A DNA stretch of 64,000 bases, taken from the NCBI GenBank assembly GCA_041664345.1, contig JBAYKX010000014.1, positions 1 through 64,000 on the forward strand, written 5' to 3'. Source of the stretch: GWE2-40-63 sp041664345 (GTDB lineage: Bacteria; Bacteroidota; Bacteroidia; Bacteroidales; SZUA-534). Positions within the stretch are counted from its first letter, which is position 1; each line of letters begins with the position of its first letter. Shown here in pieces: positions 8,503-16,552 of this stretch. A model generated the notes under the pieces. The model worked only from the letters and a program-made list of their open reading frames with translations, did not search any database and was not told the origin of the DNA. Made by a program: the position numbers and the translations under genes.

Positions 8503-9384
8503 ATGGAAAATAATCGTTTTGAGCTGAATGCTCAGCTTGCGCAGATGTTAAAAGGAGGGGTGATAATGGATGTAACAAACCCTGAACAAGCAAAGATTGC
8601 CGAGGAAGCGGGAGCTGTGGCTGTGATGGCGCTGGAGCGCGTTCCGGCCGATATTCGCGCCAATGGAGGTGTTGCCCGTATGTCGGATCCTGAAATGATC
8701 GCTCAAATTCAGGCAACGGTTTCTATTCCGGTAATGGCCAAAGCCCGTATTGGACATTTTGTAGAAGCTCAAATTTTGGAAGCATTAAAAATTGACTATA
8801 TCGACGAGAGTGAAGTGCTAACTCCCGCCGACGATGAAAATCATATCGATAAATCGAAATTCAAGGTACCATTTGTTTGCGGAGCCCGCAATTTGGGTGA
8901 AGCTGCACGTAGGATTGCCGAAGGAGCTGCCATGATTCGTACTAAAGGCGAAGCCGGAACCGGCGACGTAGTAGAAGCTGTGCGTCACATGCGCCAGATG
9001 AATAGCGACATACGCATCCTTTGTGGTTTGGACGAAGCTGAAGTAATGCCTTTCTGTAAAAACAATGGTATTCCATACCACATTGCACAGCAAGTGCGCA
9101 AACTAGGTCGTTTACCAGTAGTAAATTTTGCTGCGGGAGGTATTGCTACCCCTGCCGATGCTGCTTTGATGATGCAATTGGGTTGCGATGGGGTATTTGT
9201 GGGTTCTGGTATATTCAAATCAGGCGATCCGGCAATGAGAGCCCGTGCCATTGTAAAAGCTACCGCTTATTTTAACGACCCCATTAAGGTAATGGAAGCT
9301 TCAAAAGGTATTGGCGAACCAATGGTAGGCATTGGTATTTCAACCATGAAAGAAGAAGATAAAATTGCCAAACGCGGTTGGTAA
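8503..9384 (+). CDS. pdxS: pyridoxal 5'-phosphate synthase, synthase subunit
   Basis: PdxS condenses ribose 5-phosphate, glyceraldehyde 3-phosphate and ammonia to pyridoxal 5'-phosphate in the cytoplasm, with ammonia supplied by PdxT. The ATG at 8503 (MENNRFELNAQLAQML) gives 293 residues, the usual length; the open frame begins 87 bases earlier but that part (with CYINCNSLSF) is not protein-like. The family signature is clear: GGVIMDVTNPEQA, AVMALERVP, MAKARIGHFVEAQIL, DYIDESEVLTPADD, IRTKGEAGTGDVVEAV and the phosphate loop FAAGGIATPADAA. The (beta/alpha)8 lysines in MAKAR and RTKGE are present. pdxT follows 79 bases later after a hairpin. Confidence 0.97.
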   Translation: MENNRFELNAQLAQMLKGGVIMDVTNPEQAKIAEEAGAVAVMALERVPADIRANGGVARMSDPEMIAQIQATVSIPVMAKARIGHFVEAQILEALKIDYIDESEVLTPADDENHIDKSKFKVPFVCGARNLGEAARRIAEGAAMIRTKGEAGTGDVVEAVRHMRQMNSDIRILCGLDEAEVMPFCKNNGIPYHIAQQVRKLGRLPVVNFAAGGIATPADAALMMQLGCDGVFVGSGIFKSGDPAMRARAIVKATAYFNDPIKVMEASKGIGEPMVGIGISTMKEEDKIAKRGW

Positions 9385-9413
9385 ATCTTAACAATTATAA
9401 TTTAACATATTTG

Positions 9414-9450
9414 AAAACCTGATGGAATTTAATTACTGTCAGGTTTTTTT
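9414..9450 (+). terminator. hairpin with T run between pdxS and pdxT
   Basis: AAAACCTGA pairs with TCAGGTTTT around a 15-base loop and is followed by T residues. It looks like a weak terminator or attenuator, which could make PdxS more abundant than PdxT, or pdxT may have its own promoter. Confidence 0.6.
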
Positions 9451-9463
9451 CGATAAACATTAA

Positions 9464-10120
9464 ATGGAAATACGAAAAAAAATAGGAATTTTGGATTTGC
9501 AAGGAGGTGTACATGAACATGCATTTCACTTGCAGGCACTAGGCATTGAGCCCGTAAGGGTAAAAGTAGCGGAACAATTGGACGACTTGGCTGGATTAAT
9601 CCTTCCCGGTGGTGAAAGTACCTGCTTAATCCGGCTACTTAACATTTTTGATATTACTCCAAAATTAAAAGCCGCTTATTCCGATGGCATGAAAATATGG
9701 GGAACCTGTGCCGGAGCAATTCTAATTGCAAAGCATATTGAAGGCGACCAACCTCAATTAGGACTTATGGATATTACTGTTGCCCGCAATGCTTTTGGTT
9801 ACCAAATTGATAGTTTCAATACTCAGGTTAATATTCCGAAGGTATCAAAAATGGACATGGAACTCACATTTATACGTGCCCCAAAAATAACCGATGTCGG
9901 GAAAGGGGTGGATGCATTGCTCCATATTGATGATTACATTGCTGCTGCCGAAAGCGACCAATGCTTGGCAACCGTTTTCCATCCGGAATTAACTCCATCG
10001 CTGGCTTTTCATAAGTATTTTGCTGAAAAATGTGGAATTAATGTTACATCGGAATTAACCGAACTGCCCGAACGCACCAGTTGGATGCAGTTTGCCCGAA
10101 TTGCCAACCCTTCGAAATAA
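9464..10120 (+). CDS. pdxT: pyridoxal 5'-phosphate synthase, glutaminase subunit
   Basis: PdxT hydrolyses glutamine and channels ammonia to PdxS. The 218-residue protein has the class I glutaminase fold: LDLQGGVHEH at the start, the LILPGGESTCL loop, the nucleophile Cys in GTCAGAILIA (about residue 86) and the His-Glu pair in VFHPELT (about residues 174-176). It is slightly longer than the usual 190-200 residues because of a C-terminal tail (TELPERTSWMQFAR). It lies downstream of pdxS in the same direction, separated by a terminator-like hairpin. Confidence 0.95.
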   Translation: MEIRKKIGILDLQGGVHEHAFHLQALGIEPVRVKVAEQLDDLAGLILPGGESTCLIRLLNIFDITPKLKAAYSDGMKIWGTCAGAILIAKHIEGDQPQLGLMDITVARNAFGYQIDSFNTQVNIPKVSKMDMELTFIRAPKITDVGKGVDALLHIDDYIAAAESDQCLATVFHPELTPSLAFHKYFAEKCGINVTSELTELPERTSWMQFARIANPSK

Positions 10121-10143
10121 AAAAAAGGGAGCAACAAACTCCC
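10121..10143 (-). terminator. terminator of the comEB-S41-ahcY operon
   Basis: Read on the minus strand, GGGAG, loop TTTGTTG and CTCCC are followed by a run of eight T. The hairpin touches the end of pdxT, so it may also help stop transcription from the other side. Confidence 0.7.
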
Positions 10144-10149
10144 TATAAA

Positions 10150-10216
10150 AGTGAGGGCTTGACTAAAACTTACATTTTTTCTAAAATTCTCGTTTTCAAG
10201 GAGTCAAACCCTCACT
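10150..10216. repeat. 67-bp palindromic element, copy 2 (AGTGAGGG family)
   Basis: The inverted ends AGTGAGGGCTTGACT and AGTCAAACCCTCACT enclose a 37-bp AT-rich centre. Arm length, the core TTGACT/AGTCAA and total size match the element at 3299-3366, whereas the centre is unrelated. It lies between the convergent genes pdxT and ahcY. Confidence 0.65.
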
Positions 10217-10233
10217 ATATGAATTATTGTGGT

Positions 10234-11691
10234 CTAATACCGGTAATGATCCGATTTATACGGTCCTTCAATAGGAATTCCCAAATAGTTTGCTTGATCG
10301 GGAGTCAACTGGGTTAACTTAACACCTAATTTATCGAGATGCAACCGAGCTACTTTTTCATCGAGATGCTTGGGCAAGGTATAAACCTGATTTTGGTATT
10401 TACCTTTTTGTGAGTGCAATTCAATTTGAGCCAATACTTGGTTTGTAAATGAAGCCGACATTACAAAACTTGGATGACCGGTGGCACAACCCAAGTTCAG
10501 TAACCTTCCTTCGGCCAGAATTAGAACGCTGTGACCGTCTTTAAACGTCCATTTGTCGTATTGGGGCTTAATATTGGTACGAACAATTCCAGGTATTTTT
10601 GCTAACTGAGCCATTTGAATCTCATTGTCAAAATGGCCAATATTGCCCACAATAGCCATATTCTTCATTTGGCTCATGTGTTTTGCAGTAATAATATCTT
10701 TATTGCCAGTAGTTGTTACAAAAATATCGGCATAAGTTACCACATCTTCCACGGTTTTCACTTCAAAACCTTCCATGGCAGCTTGTAATGCGCAAATCGG
10801 GTCAATTTCAGTAATAATTACCCGGGCTCCTTGTCCACGAAGTGATTGTGCACTTCCTTTTCCCACATCTCCATAACCACAAACTACTGCTACTTTTCCG
10901 GCAAGCATCACATCCGAAGCACGCATAATGCCATCAGTTAGAGAATGGCGACATCCGTAAAGGTTATCAAATTTCGATTTGGTTACCGAATCATTAACAT
11001 TGATTGCCGGGAAAGGCAGTTTGCCTTGCTCAGCCATTTGATATAACCGATGAACACCAGTAGTTGTTTCTTCCGATACTCCACGGATTTGGCTCCTCAT
11101 TTTAGTCCAGCAATTGGGTTCTTTAGCCATTACCTTACGGCACAAAGCCAAGAATACTCCCCATTCCTCTGAATCTTTTTCGGGATTAAATGCCGGAACT
11201 TTTCCTTCAGTTTCAAATTCAGCACCCTTAACTACTAACATAGTTGCATCGCCTCCATCATCAAGAATCAGGTTTGGACCGGTTCCATCAGGCCAGTGTA
11301 ATGCCTGCTCGGTACACCACCAATATTCTTCAAGGTTTTCGCCTTTCCAAGCGTAAACAGGTGTTCCTTTAGGGTTATCAATAGTTCCATTTTTTCCTAC
11401 AACCACAGCTGCCGCCGCATGATCCTGAGTTGAAAAAATATTGCACGAAACCCAGCGGACATCGGCACCTAATTCAACCAACGTTTCAATAAGAATGGCT
11501 GTTTGAACGGTCATGTGCAACGACCCCATAATTTTTGCTCCGGCCAAAGGTTTTTTTCCTTTATATTCTTGTCGCAAAGCCATTAATCCCGGCATTTCAA
11601 TTTCAGCTAAATCAAGCTCTTTTCTTCCCCATTCGGCTAACTTAATGTCCGCAATTTTAAAAGGGACTGTTGATTTTAAAACTTCTGTCAT
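10234..11691 (-). CDS. ahcY: S-adenosylhomocysteinase
   Basis: AhcY splits S-adenosylhomocysteine to adenosine and homocysteine with bound NAD, regenerating the methyl cycle in the cytoplasm. The 485-residue protein is full length. Visible signatures are LAEWGRKELDLAE at the start, LGADVRWVSCN and STQDHAAAA (substrate-binding region), the NAD-binding Rossmann loop VCGYGDVGKGSAQSLRG, and the conserved C-terminal YKSDHYRY. It is the last gene of a three-gene minus-strand operon; the S41 protease gene ends 15 bases upstream of its start. A hairpin terminator follows at 10121-10143. No SAH or SAM riboswitch is seen in the short upstream gap. Confidence 0.97.
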   Translation of the reverse strand: MTEVLKSTVPFKIADIKLAEWGRKELDLAEIEMPGLMALRQEYKGKKPLAGAKIMGSLHMTVQTAILIETLVELGADVRWVSCNIFSTQDHAAAAVVVGKNGTIDNPKGTPVYAWKGENLEEYWWCTEQALHWPDGTGPNLILDDGGDATMLVVKGAEFETEGKVPAFNPEKDSEEWGVFLALCRKVMAKEPNCWTKMRSQIRGVSEETTTGVHRLYQMAEQGKLPFPAINVNDSVTKSKFDNLYGCRHSLTDGIMRASDVMLAGKVAVVCGYGDVGKGSAQSLRGQGARVIITEIDPICALQAAMEGFEVKTVEDVVTYADIFVTTTGNKDIITAKHMSQMKNMAIVGNIGHFDNEIQMAQLAKIPGIVRTNIKPQYDKWTFKDGHSVLILAEGRLLNLGCATGHPSFVMSASFTNQVLAQIELHSQKGKYQNQVYTLPKHLDEKVARLHLDKLGVKLTQLTPDQANYLGIPIEGPYKSDHYRY

Positions 11692-11706
11692 ATTGTTTTT
11701 TTATAA

Positions 11707-13308
11707 TTAATTTTTAATTAAACGTATTCCTTCCAGTAAGGTTTTATCAATTTCCTGAATGATGGGATAAAACCCTTCATTGTCAAGAATATTGCGGGCA
11801 ATTAATGCTTTTAATTGATAATTAATGATGTTACCCGATATTTTGAGCCCTTCCTGATCCTTTGACAACCCATGACTCGAAGCAAAGGAAACAAATTGCG
11901 AAAGTATTTCTTCTTTATCAAGATAAACTGAAATTTCCTGTGCCGTTCTAAATTTCGATAACAAATTTCTATGGGTATCGGTATATTCAAAACAGAATTG
12001 ATATTCTAACCCTTTGCGACTCAATTTAGTGTAATATTCGGAATAACCGGTAGTATCAGCAGCCACAAACACATCGGGCATTATTCCTCCTCCACCATAT
12101 ACCACACGTCCGCTTGATGTATAATATTTCAACGAATCAAGTAATGGAATGCTATCCTTTTCTTCGAACTCACCGTTTACATACCGTTGATGAATGTCTT
12201 CGTAATATTTTTCCTGACCATCGCTGTATGATTTTTGAATGCACCTTCCGGCAGGTGTATAATAGCGGGCAATGGTAAGTCTTATTGACGATCCATCGGT
12301 AAACATTACGGGTTCTTGTACCAACCCTTTTCCAAACGATCTTCTACCTATAATTTGTCCCCTATCGTTATCTTGAATAGCGCCAGCAACAATTTCAGAG
12401 GCCGATGCCGACCATTCATCAATTAAAACAACCAAACCCAAATCAGCACAGGAAGCTCGGTGTGTGGAGTAATAACTATTTCGCGGCCTAGCTTTACCTT
12501 GTGTATATACTATCAGCTTACCTTCTGGCAAAAATTCGTCAGCAATGTTAACGGCAGCATCCATATATCCTCCGCTGTTTCCTCGCAAATCGAAAACCAG
12601 TTTTGTCATTCCCTTGGCTTTCAATTTAGCCACGGCTTCCAAAAATTCATTGTAGGTAGTGCGGGCAAATTTTGAAAGTTTAATATATCCGGTACTATCA
12701 TTAATCATGTATGAAACATCTACACTATATAAAGGTATTGCATCTCGGGTAATGGTAAAGTTTACTAAATTGGCTTCATCTCTTCGCAAAATGCTCACAT
12801 TAACCTTGGTATTCTTTTTCCCTCTGAGTAGTTTCATTACTTTTTCATTGGTAATACCCACGCCGGCAATTAATGAATCATTGACTTTTACAATTCTATC
12901 GCCATCACGAATCCCAACTTTTTCAGAGGGTCCACCTTCAATAACTTTTATTACAGAAACGGTATCTTTTTGAATGTTAAATTGTACTCCAATACCATCA
13001 AAATTTCCTTCAAGTGGTTCATTCATCGCCTGCAAATCAACAGCTGGAATATAAATTGAATGTGGATCGAGTTCTTCTAAAACTTTAGGGATGGTATTTT
13101 CAATAATCTGCGAAATATTTATCGTATCAACATATTCTTTTTCAACATATTCCAATACAGCGTCAATTTTATTGCCCGCCTGAATGGATGAATTGTTTCC
13201 CTTAAATTTTCTTAAATCGATATTATGTTGAATATACATTCCCAAAATAATAGCAATTGCAATTATCAAAGGCATTCCCACCCTTGATATTTTATTTAAC
13301 GTACTCAT
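11707..13308 (-). CDS. carboxy-terminal processing protease, S41 family
   Basis: The protein has 533 residues. A single N-terminal membrane anchor (PLIIAIAIILGMYIQ) is followed by a helical segment and a PDZ domain (about residues 90-175, with FDGIGVQFNIQ and GDRIVKVNDSLIAG). The S41 core follows, with VFDLRGNSGGYMDAAV, the serine-rich nucleophile segment WSASASEIVAGA (Ser near residue 302) and the general-base Lys in RSFGKGLVQE. The active site would face the periplasm and cut misfolded or specific proteins from their C-terminal side. A further ~150 residues follow the core, as in Bacteroidota relatives. It lies between the dCMP deaminase and ahcY genes with 3- and 15-base gaps, so the three are very likely one transcript. 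Confidence 0.92.
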   Translation of the reverse strand: MSTLNKISRVGMPLIIAIAIILGMYIQHNIDLRKFKGNNSSIQAGNKIDAVLEYVEKEYVDTINISQIIENTIPKVLEELDPHSIYIPAVDLQAMNEPLEGNFDGIGVQFNIQKDTVSVIKVIEGGPSEKVGIRDGDRIVKVNDSLIAGVGITNEKVMKLLRGKKNTKVNVSILRRDEANLVNFTITRDAIPLYSVDVSYMINDSTGYIKLSKFARTTYNEFLEAVAKLKAKGMTKLVFDLRGNSGGYMDAAVNIADEFLPEGKLIVYTQGKARPRNSYYSTHRASCADLGLVVLIDEWSASASEIVAGAIQDNDRGQIIGRRSFGKGLVQEPVMFTDGSSIRLTIARYYTPAGRCIQKSYSDGQEKYYEDIHQRYVNGEFEEKDSIPLLDSLKYYTSSGRVVYGGGGIMPDVFVAADTTGYSEYYTKLSRKGLEYQFCFEYTDTHRNLLSKFRTAQEISVYLDKEEILSQFVSFASSHGLSKDQEGLKISGNIINYQLKALIARNILDNEGFYPIIQEIDKTLLEGIRLIKN

Positions 13309-13311
13309 AAT

Positions 13312-13764
13312 TTATAAACTTTCAACTTGTTTTATTTCTATCGCTGCTCTGGTCAATAATTCAATCCCGTCCTGTAATCGGTATGCATCAGAAAAGACTA
13401 CCCGTTTTATTCCTGCCTGAATAATTAGTTTTGCACATTCCAAACAAGGCGAAGTAGTGATATATAACGTTGCTCCTTCACTGCTATTGTTTGATTTTGC
13501 AACTTTTGTTATAGCATTGGCCTCAGCGTGCAAAACATAGGGCTTGGTTTTATCGTTTTCGTCTTCACATTTGTTTTCAAAACCCGATGGAGTGCCATTG
13601 TATCCATCTGATATTATCATCCGGTCTTTAACCAGCAGAGCTCCTACTTTGCGTCTGTCGCAGTATGAGTTTTCAGCCCAAATACGGGCCATTTGCAAAT
13701 ATCGCAAATCGAGAAGGTGTTGTTTTTGGTTTGATGCAATGGAACCTCCAGAGGTCATATACAA
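13312..13764 (-). CDS. deoxycytidylate (dCMP) deaminase, ComEB type
   Basis: The 150-residue protein belongs to the cytidine/deoxycytidylate deaminase fold. It has the zinc site HAEANAI (ligand His and catalytic Glu) and PCLECAKLI (two Cys ligands), and the substrate loop DGYNGTPSGFENKCED with extra Cys residues, typical of ComEB/dCMP deaminases that make dUMP for thymidylate synthesis. The first gene of the operon, it is followed after 3 bases by the S41 protease gene, suggesting translational coupling. The start could also be the second Met, two codons in. Confidence 0.9.
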   Translation of the reverse strand: MYMTSGGSIASNQKQHLLDLRYLQMARIWAENSYCDRRKVGALLVKDRMIISDGYNGTPSGFENKCEDENDKTKPYVLHAEANAITKVAKSNNSSEGATLYITTSPCLECAKLIIQAGIKRVVFSDAYRLQDGIELLTRAAIEIKQVESL

Positions 13765-14197
13765 TTGGGTTTTAAAAAACTAGGTTTGAGGGTTTTGGCA
13801 TTCGGAACTGTGAAAAATACAATGTATTAAAATTTAGTTTCTCCATTCATTTAAAATGGTGCACAAAGTAAATAAAAAAAACCCATAAACTAAAATTGTT
13901 ATTGCCACTAGGGAATGAGGTATTGTAGAATTGGCTTAATGGGTTTTTTGTTAATTCCTTACGGGGAAAACAGGAACTAAATGTTCAATGCCAAACAAAC
14001 AATTATCAATATTCAAGTAATGGAATTTGCAAAATACTTGTTTATCCCATTTCTTTCGGTATCGATATTCTTTTCTTCCTTTTTTTACTTGTTCATTGTA
14101 CATTGGGTATTTGACATTGTTCATTATTCTCTTTCTACCATTCGTCATTTGTACCTGAGTAGTTACATGCTTTCATCGTTATTATAGTACCAAAACA
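13765..14197. other. gene-free spacer with one bidirectional hairpin
   Basis: No convincing gene is present. AAAAAAACCCAT (from 13874) and ATGGGTTTTTT (to 13949) can pair across about 55 bases and look like a weak terminator. The rest is AT-rich; overlapping open frames on both strands at 13951-14187 have no protein-like pattern. The promoter of the comEB operon should lie near the right side of 13764. Confidence 0.5.
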
Positions 14198-14233
14198 AAG
14201 AGAGGATAATCCTATTAAGAATATCCTCTCTTT
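14198..14233 (-). terminator. terminator of the SusCD operon
   Basis: AAAGAGAGGATA and TATCCTCTCTTT form a 12-bp stem; on the minus strand it is followed by GTTTT. It lies 25 bases beyond the last PUL gene (stop at 14258). Confidence 0.85.
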
Positions 14234-14257
14234 AACAATTTCAATTAAAACAAACCA

Positions 14258-14821
14258 TTACTCCACTTTCACAAAAATAGGAATTGAACGGGTATTCATG
14301 TTTACATCAACTAAAGTAAGCACCAATTTATGATATGATTGGGTGTACTTTATGGATGAACCATCATTGTAATAATAGGTTTCAATCCAAGGGGTTGTAA
14401 CCGCATCAACAGGTACAGTAATTTGGGCGGTGAATGTGTAACTTTGCGGGGTTAAAGGTATGTCGCCTTCGGGGTTGGCAAAGTTAATGTATTTTGAATA
14501 CAGCCACGGCGAATAGCTCAATTCAGCCGTTTTCAACGCCTCATTGTCGCTAATTATTACACTGATATCGACTGTGGAGCCGGCAGTAGCAGTTATGGTA
14601 GGTAAACTTATTGTTTCGAGGTTTATTTGTGGAACAACACCCCACAACATTTTAGTAACAATGGCATCGTCAATTACTTTGGTTTGCCCATTTGCGGTAA
14701 GGGTAAGCGTTGTACATGTGGGAACCTCGTGATCAAAATTTTTGCTTATTTCATCGGAAGACTCGCACGAAAATAACCCAACCATCAAAAACAAAACGGC
14801 AACAGTTAATATATTCTTCAT
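14258..14821 (-). CDS. surface lipoprotein at the end of the SusCD operon
   Basis: I take the ATG at 14821 (MKNILTVAVLFLMVG), which gives 187 residues and a clean lipoprotein signal with lipobox GLFSC; the frame is open for nine more codons upstream. After the lipid Cys and a short acidic linker, the protein contains two beta-rich segments (VPTCTTLTL..., then SLPTITATAGSTVDISVIISD), which look like immunoglobulin-type sandwich folds similar to DUF4625-like proteins. It follows the SusD gene by 42 bases and so probably belongs to the import machinery as a surface glycan-binding protein; this is inferred from position. Confidence 0.7.
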   Translation of the reverse strand: MKNILTVAVLFLMVGLFSCESSDEISKNFDHEVPTCTTLTLTANGQTKVIDDAIVTKMLWGVVPQINLETISLPTITATAGSTVDISVIISDNEALKTAELSYSPWLYSKYINFANPEGDIPLTPQSYTFTAQITVPVDAVTTPWIETYYYNDGSSIKYTQSYHKLVLTLVDVNMNTRSIPIFVKVE

Positions 14822-14863
14822 TTCTAATTTATTACGTTCGTTAATCAAAAAAAATGTTTTATA

Positions 14864-16540
14864 TTAATCCCAACCTGGATTTTGCACTATGGTTTTCCCG
14901 GCAGTTTGGTATTTTAAAATTTCATTTCGGGGAATGGGATACCAGTACAATTTAGGATCGAACACACGCGAATCGGCTTCAAATTCAGAATAGGTATAGG
15001 TACCGTCACTAGCCAAATTAATTCTCATGCCTTTTACGGGTTTATTCAGCTCCACTTCAGCATCTTTCCACCGGCGTAAATCCCAAAAACGGTGCTCCTC
15101 GAAAGCTAATTCCAAACGCCGTTCCAATTTAATGTACTTGCGCATTTCATCTTGGTTTTGTAATAATGTTTTATCGGCTGCACTAAAAGGTCGAAGGTTA
15201 GCGCGGTTTCTAAGTATATCTAAAATACTGGTAATCTGGGCAAAGTTTGAAACATTATCATATTCGTTGAGTGCCTCGGCATAATTCAGTAAAATTTCGG
15301 CATACCGCATAAATACCCAGCCACGCGGGCTTTCCTCTCCTTTAACAATATCTAACGCCGGATCCATAAATTTGCTCAAATAATACCCTGTTTTAGTAGC
15401 TGTTGACGATGAGAATAATCCGTCTTTACCTCCAACATAAGACTCAACCACGGTATCTTTTAATCGACTCCCATTGTAATAAACAGTATATCTTAACCTA
15501 TCTTCCCTTTTTTTTGTATTAACAAGCGAGTATGGATCGTTTGGATCATAATCGATAAAACGGCCGGTATAGGTTTTGGAGGCCATGCCATAAGATTGCA
15601 CCAAATCTTCAGTTGGATTTAAATATCCCGCTCCCTGATAACTTACCGGATAGTTATATTTTTCAATATTGTTGCGTTTAAATGCCGCCGCAGCAAAAAT
15701 AATTTCGCTATTGTAAGGCGAAGTGAATATTGAGGATAAGGATGTGAGAGTGTATTTTTTCGAATCAACTATAACTTTGGCGGCTTCTGCGGCACGCAAC
15801 CACTTGGAAAAATCGTTGCCGGGGTTGTTGAGTGGACTTGCAGCATAAAGCAATACCCTTGATTTAAAAGCCAGTGGTGTCGAACTTATGGGCCGGCCTC
15901 TATAGCTTGTATCGGGTAGTGCCCCCGGCATTAATACAGCAGCAGAATCAAAGTCGGCAACAATTTTTTCAACGGCCTGGTCGAAAGTAATCTGTTCCTC
16001 GGAAAAGACTTCCTCGTCATTTAACGGATCAATAACCTTGGTTATGTAAAAAATGTTTCCGTAGCGTTTCAACAATTCAAAATGAAAAAAACCACGCAGA
16101 AACAAGGCCTGTCCTTTATAATAATCTTTATCATCTTCATCTGGAATGCTCTTGCTTTTTGTAATGATACCATCGGGTTCCAATTCTTTTAAAAAAATGT
16201 TGCATTTGCGGATACCGCTGTACATTCCGCTCCAAACATCATCGGGATTATTTGATGCATTGATTGCATTCTTGTTGAACAAGTTAATGGAAGCACCTGC
16301 ATTGGAACACACAGCTTCGTCGCAAGCCTCGGCCAGCATAGCGCCATCAAAACGCGAATAACCATCGGGCAAATTATTGTAAATGTTATTTAAGAACCCG
16401 GGGGCATAATGCACATCGGAGAAAATCTCTTGGTAGGTTAACTGGGTGTCAACTTCCGGATCTTTATCCAGATAATCCTCGCATGATACGGTAAGTAAAA
16501 CAATAATTGCCAAAAATGCTATGCTTATTATATTCTTCAT
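14864..16540 (-). CDS. SusD/RagB-family nutrient-binding lipoprotein (pair 1)
   Basis: The protein has 558 residues. A lipoprotein signal peptide ends in VSCEDYLDKDPE, the classic SusD start. Helical TPR-like segments follow (GQALFLRGFFHFELLKRYGNIFYI is the typical ALRAFYYFELVRRFGDVP equivalent), then SKFMDPA and RYAEILLNYAEALNE, and the C-terminal signature FEEHRFWDLRRW with YPIPRNEI. SusD proteins sit on the outer surface as a lid over the SusC pore and bind oligosaccharides. Its SusC partner stops 13 bases upstream in the same operon. Confidence 0.96.
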   Translation of the reverse strand: MKNIISIAFLAIIVLLTVSCEDYLDKDPEVDTQLTYQEIFSDVHYAPGFLNNIYNNLPDGYSRFDGAMLAEACDEAVCSNAGASINLFNKNAINASNNPDDVWSGMYSGIRKCNIFLKELEPDGIITKSKSIPDEDDKDYYKGQALFLRGFFHFELLKRYGNIFYITKVIDPLNDEEVFSEEQITFDQAVEKIVADFDSAAVLMPGALPDTSYRGRPISSTPLAFKSRVLLYAASPLNNPGNDFSKWLRAAEAAKVIVDSKKYTLTSLSSIFTSPYNSEIIFAAAAFKRNNIEKYNYPVSYQGAGYLNPTEDLVQSYGMASKTYTGRFIDYDPNDPYSLVNTKKREDRLRYTVYYNGSRLKDTVVESYVGGKDGLFSSSTATKTGYYLSKFMDPALDIVKGEESPRGWVFMRYAEILLNYAEALNEYDNVSNFAQITSILDILRNRANLRPFSAADKTLLQNQDEMRKYIKLERRLELAFEEHRFWDLRRWKDAEVELNKPVKGMRINLASDGTYTYSEFEADSRVFDPKLYWYPIPRNEILKYQTAGKTIVQNPGWD

Positions 16541-16552
16541 GTTCGTTCTTTT

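Noticed and set aside
11692..11706. SAH or SAM riboswitch before ahcY
   Set aside because: Only 15 bases separate ahcY from the upstream protease gene, too short for a riboswitch.
13951..14187. Overlapping open frames on both strands in the comEB/PUL spacer
   Set aside because: The amino acid patterns reflect AT-rich low-complexity DNA (repeated TTCATTGTACATTGGG-like text) and no family is recognisable.
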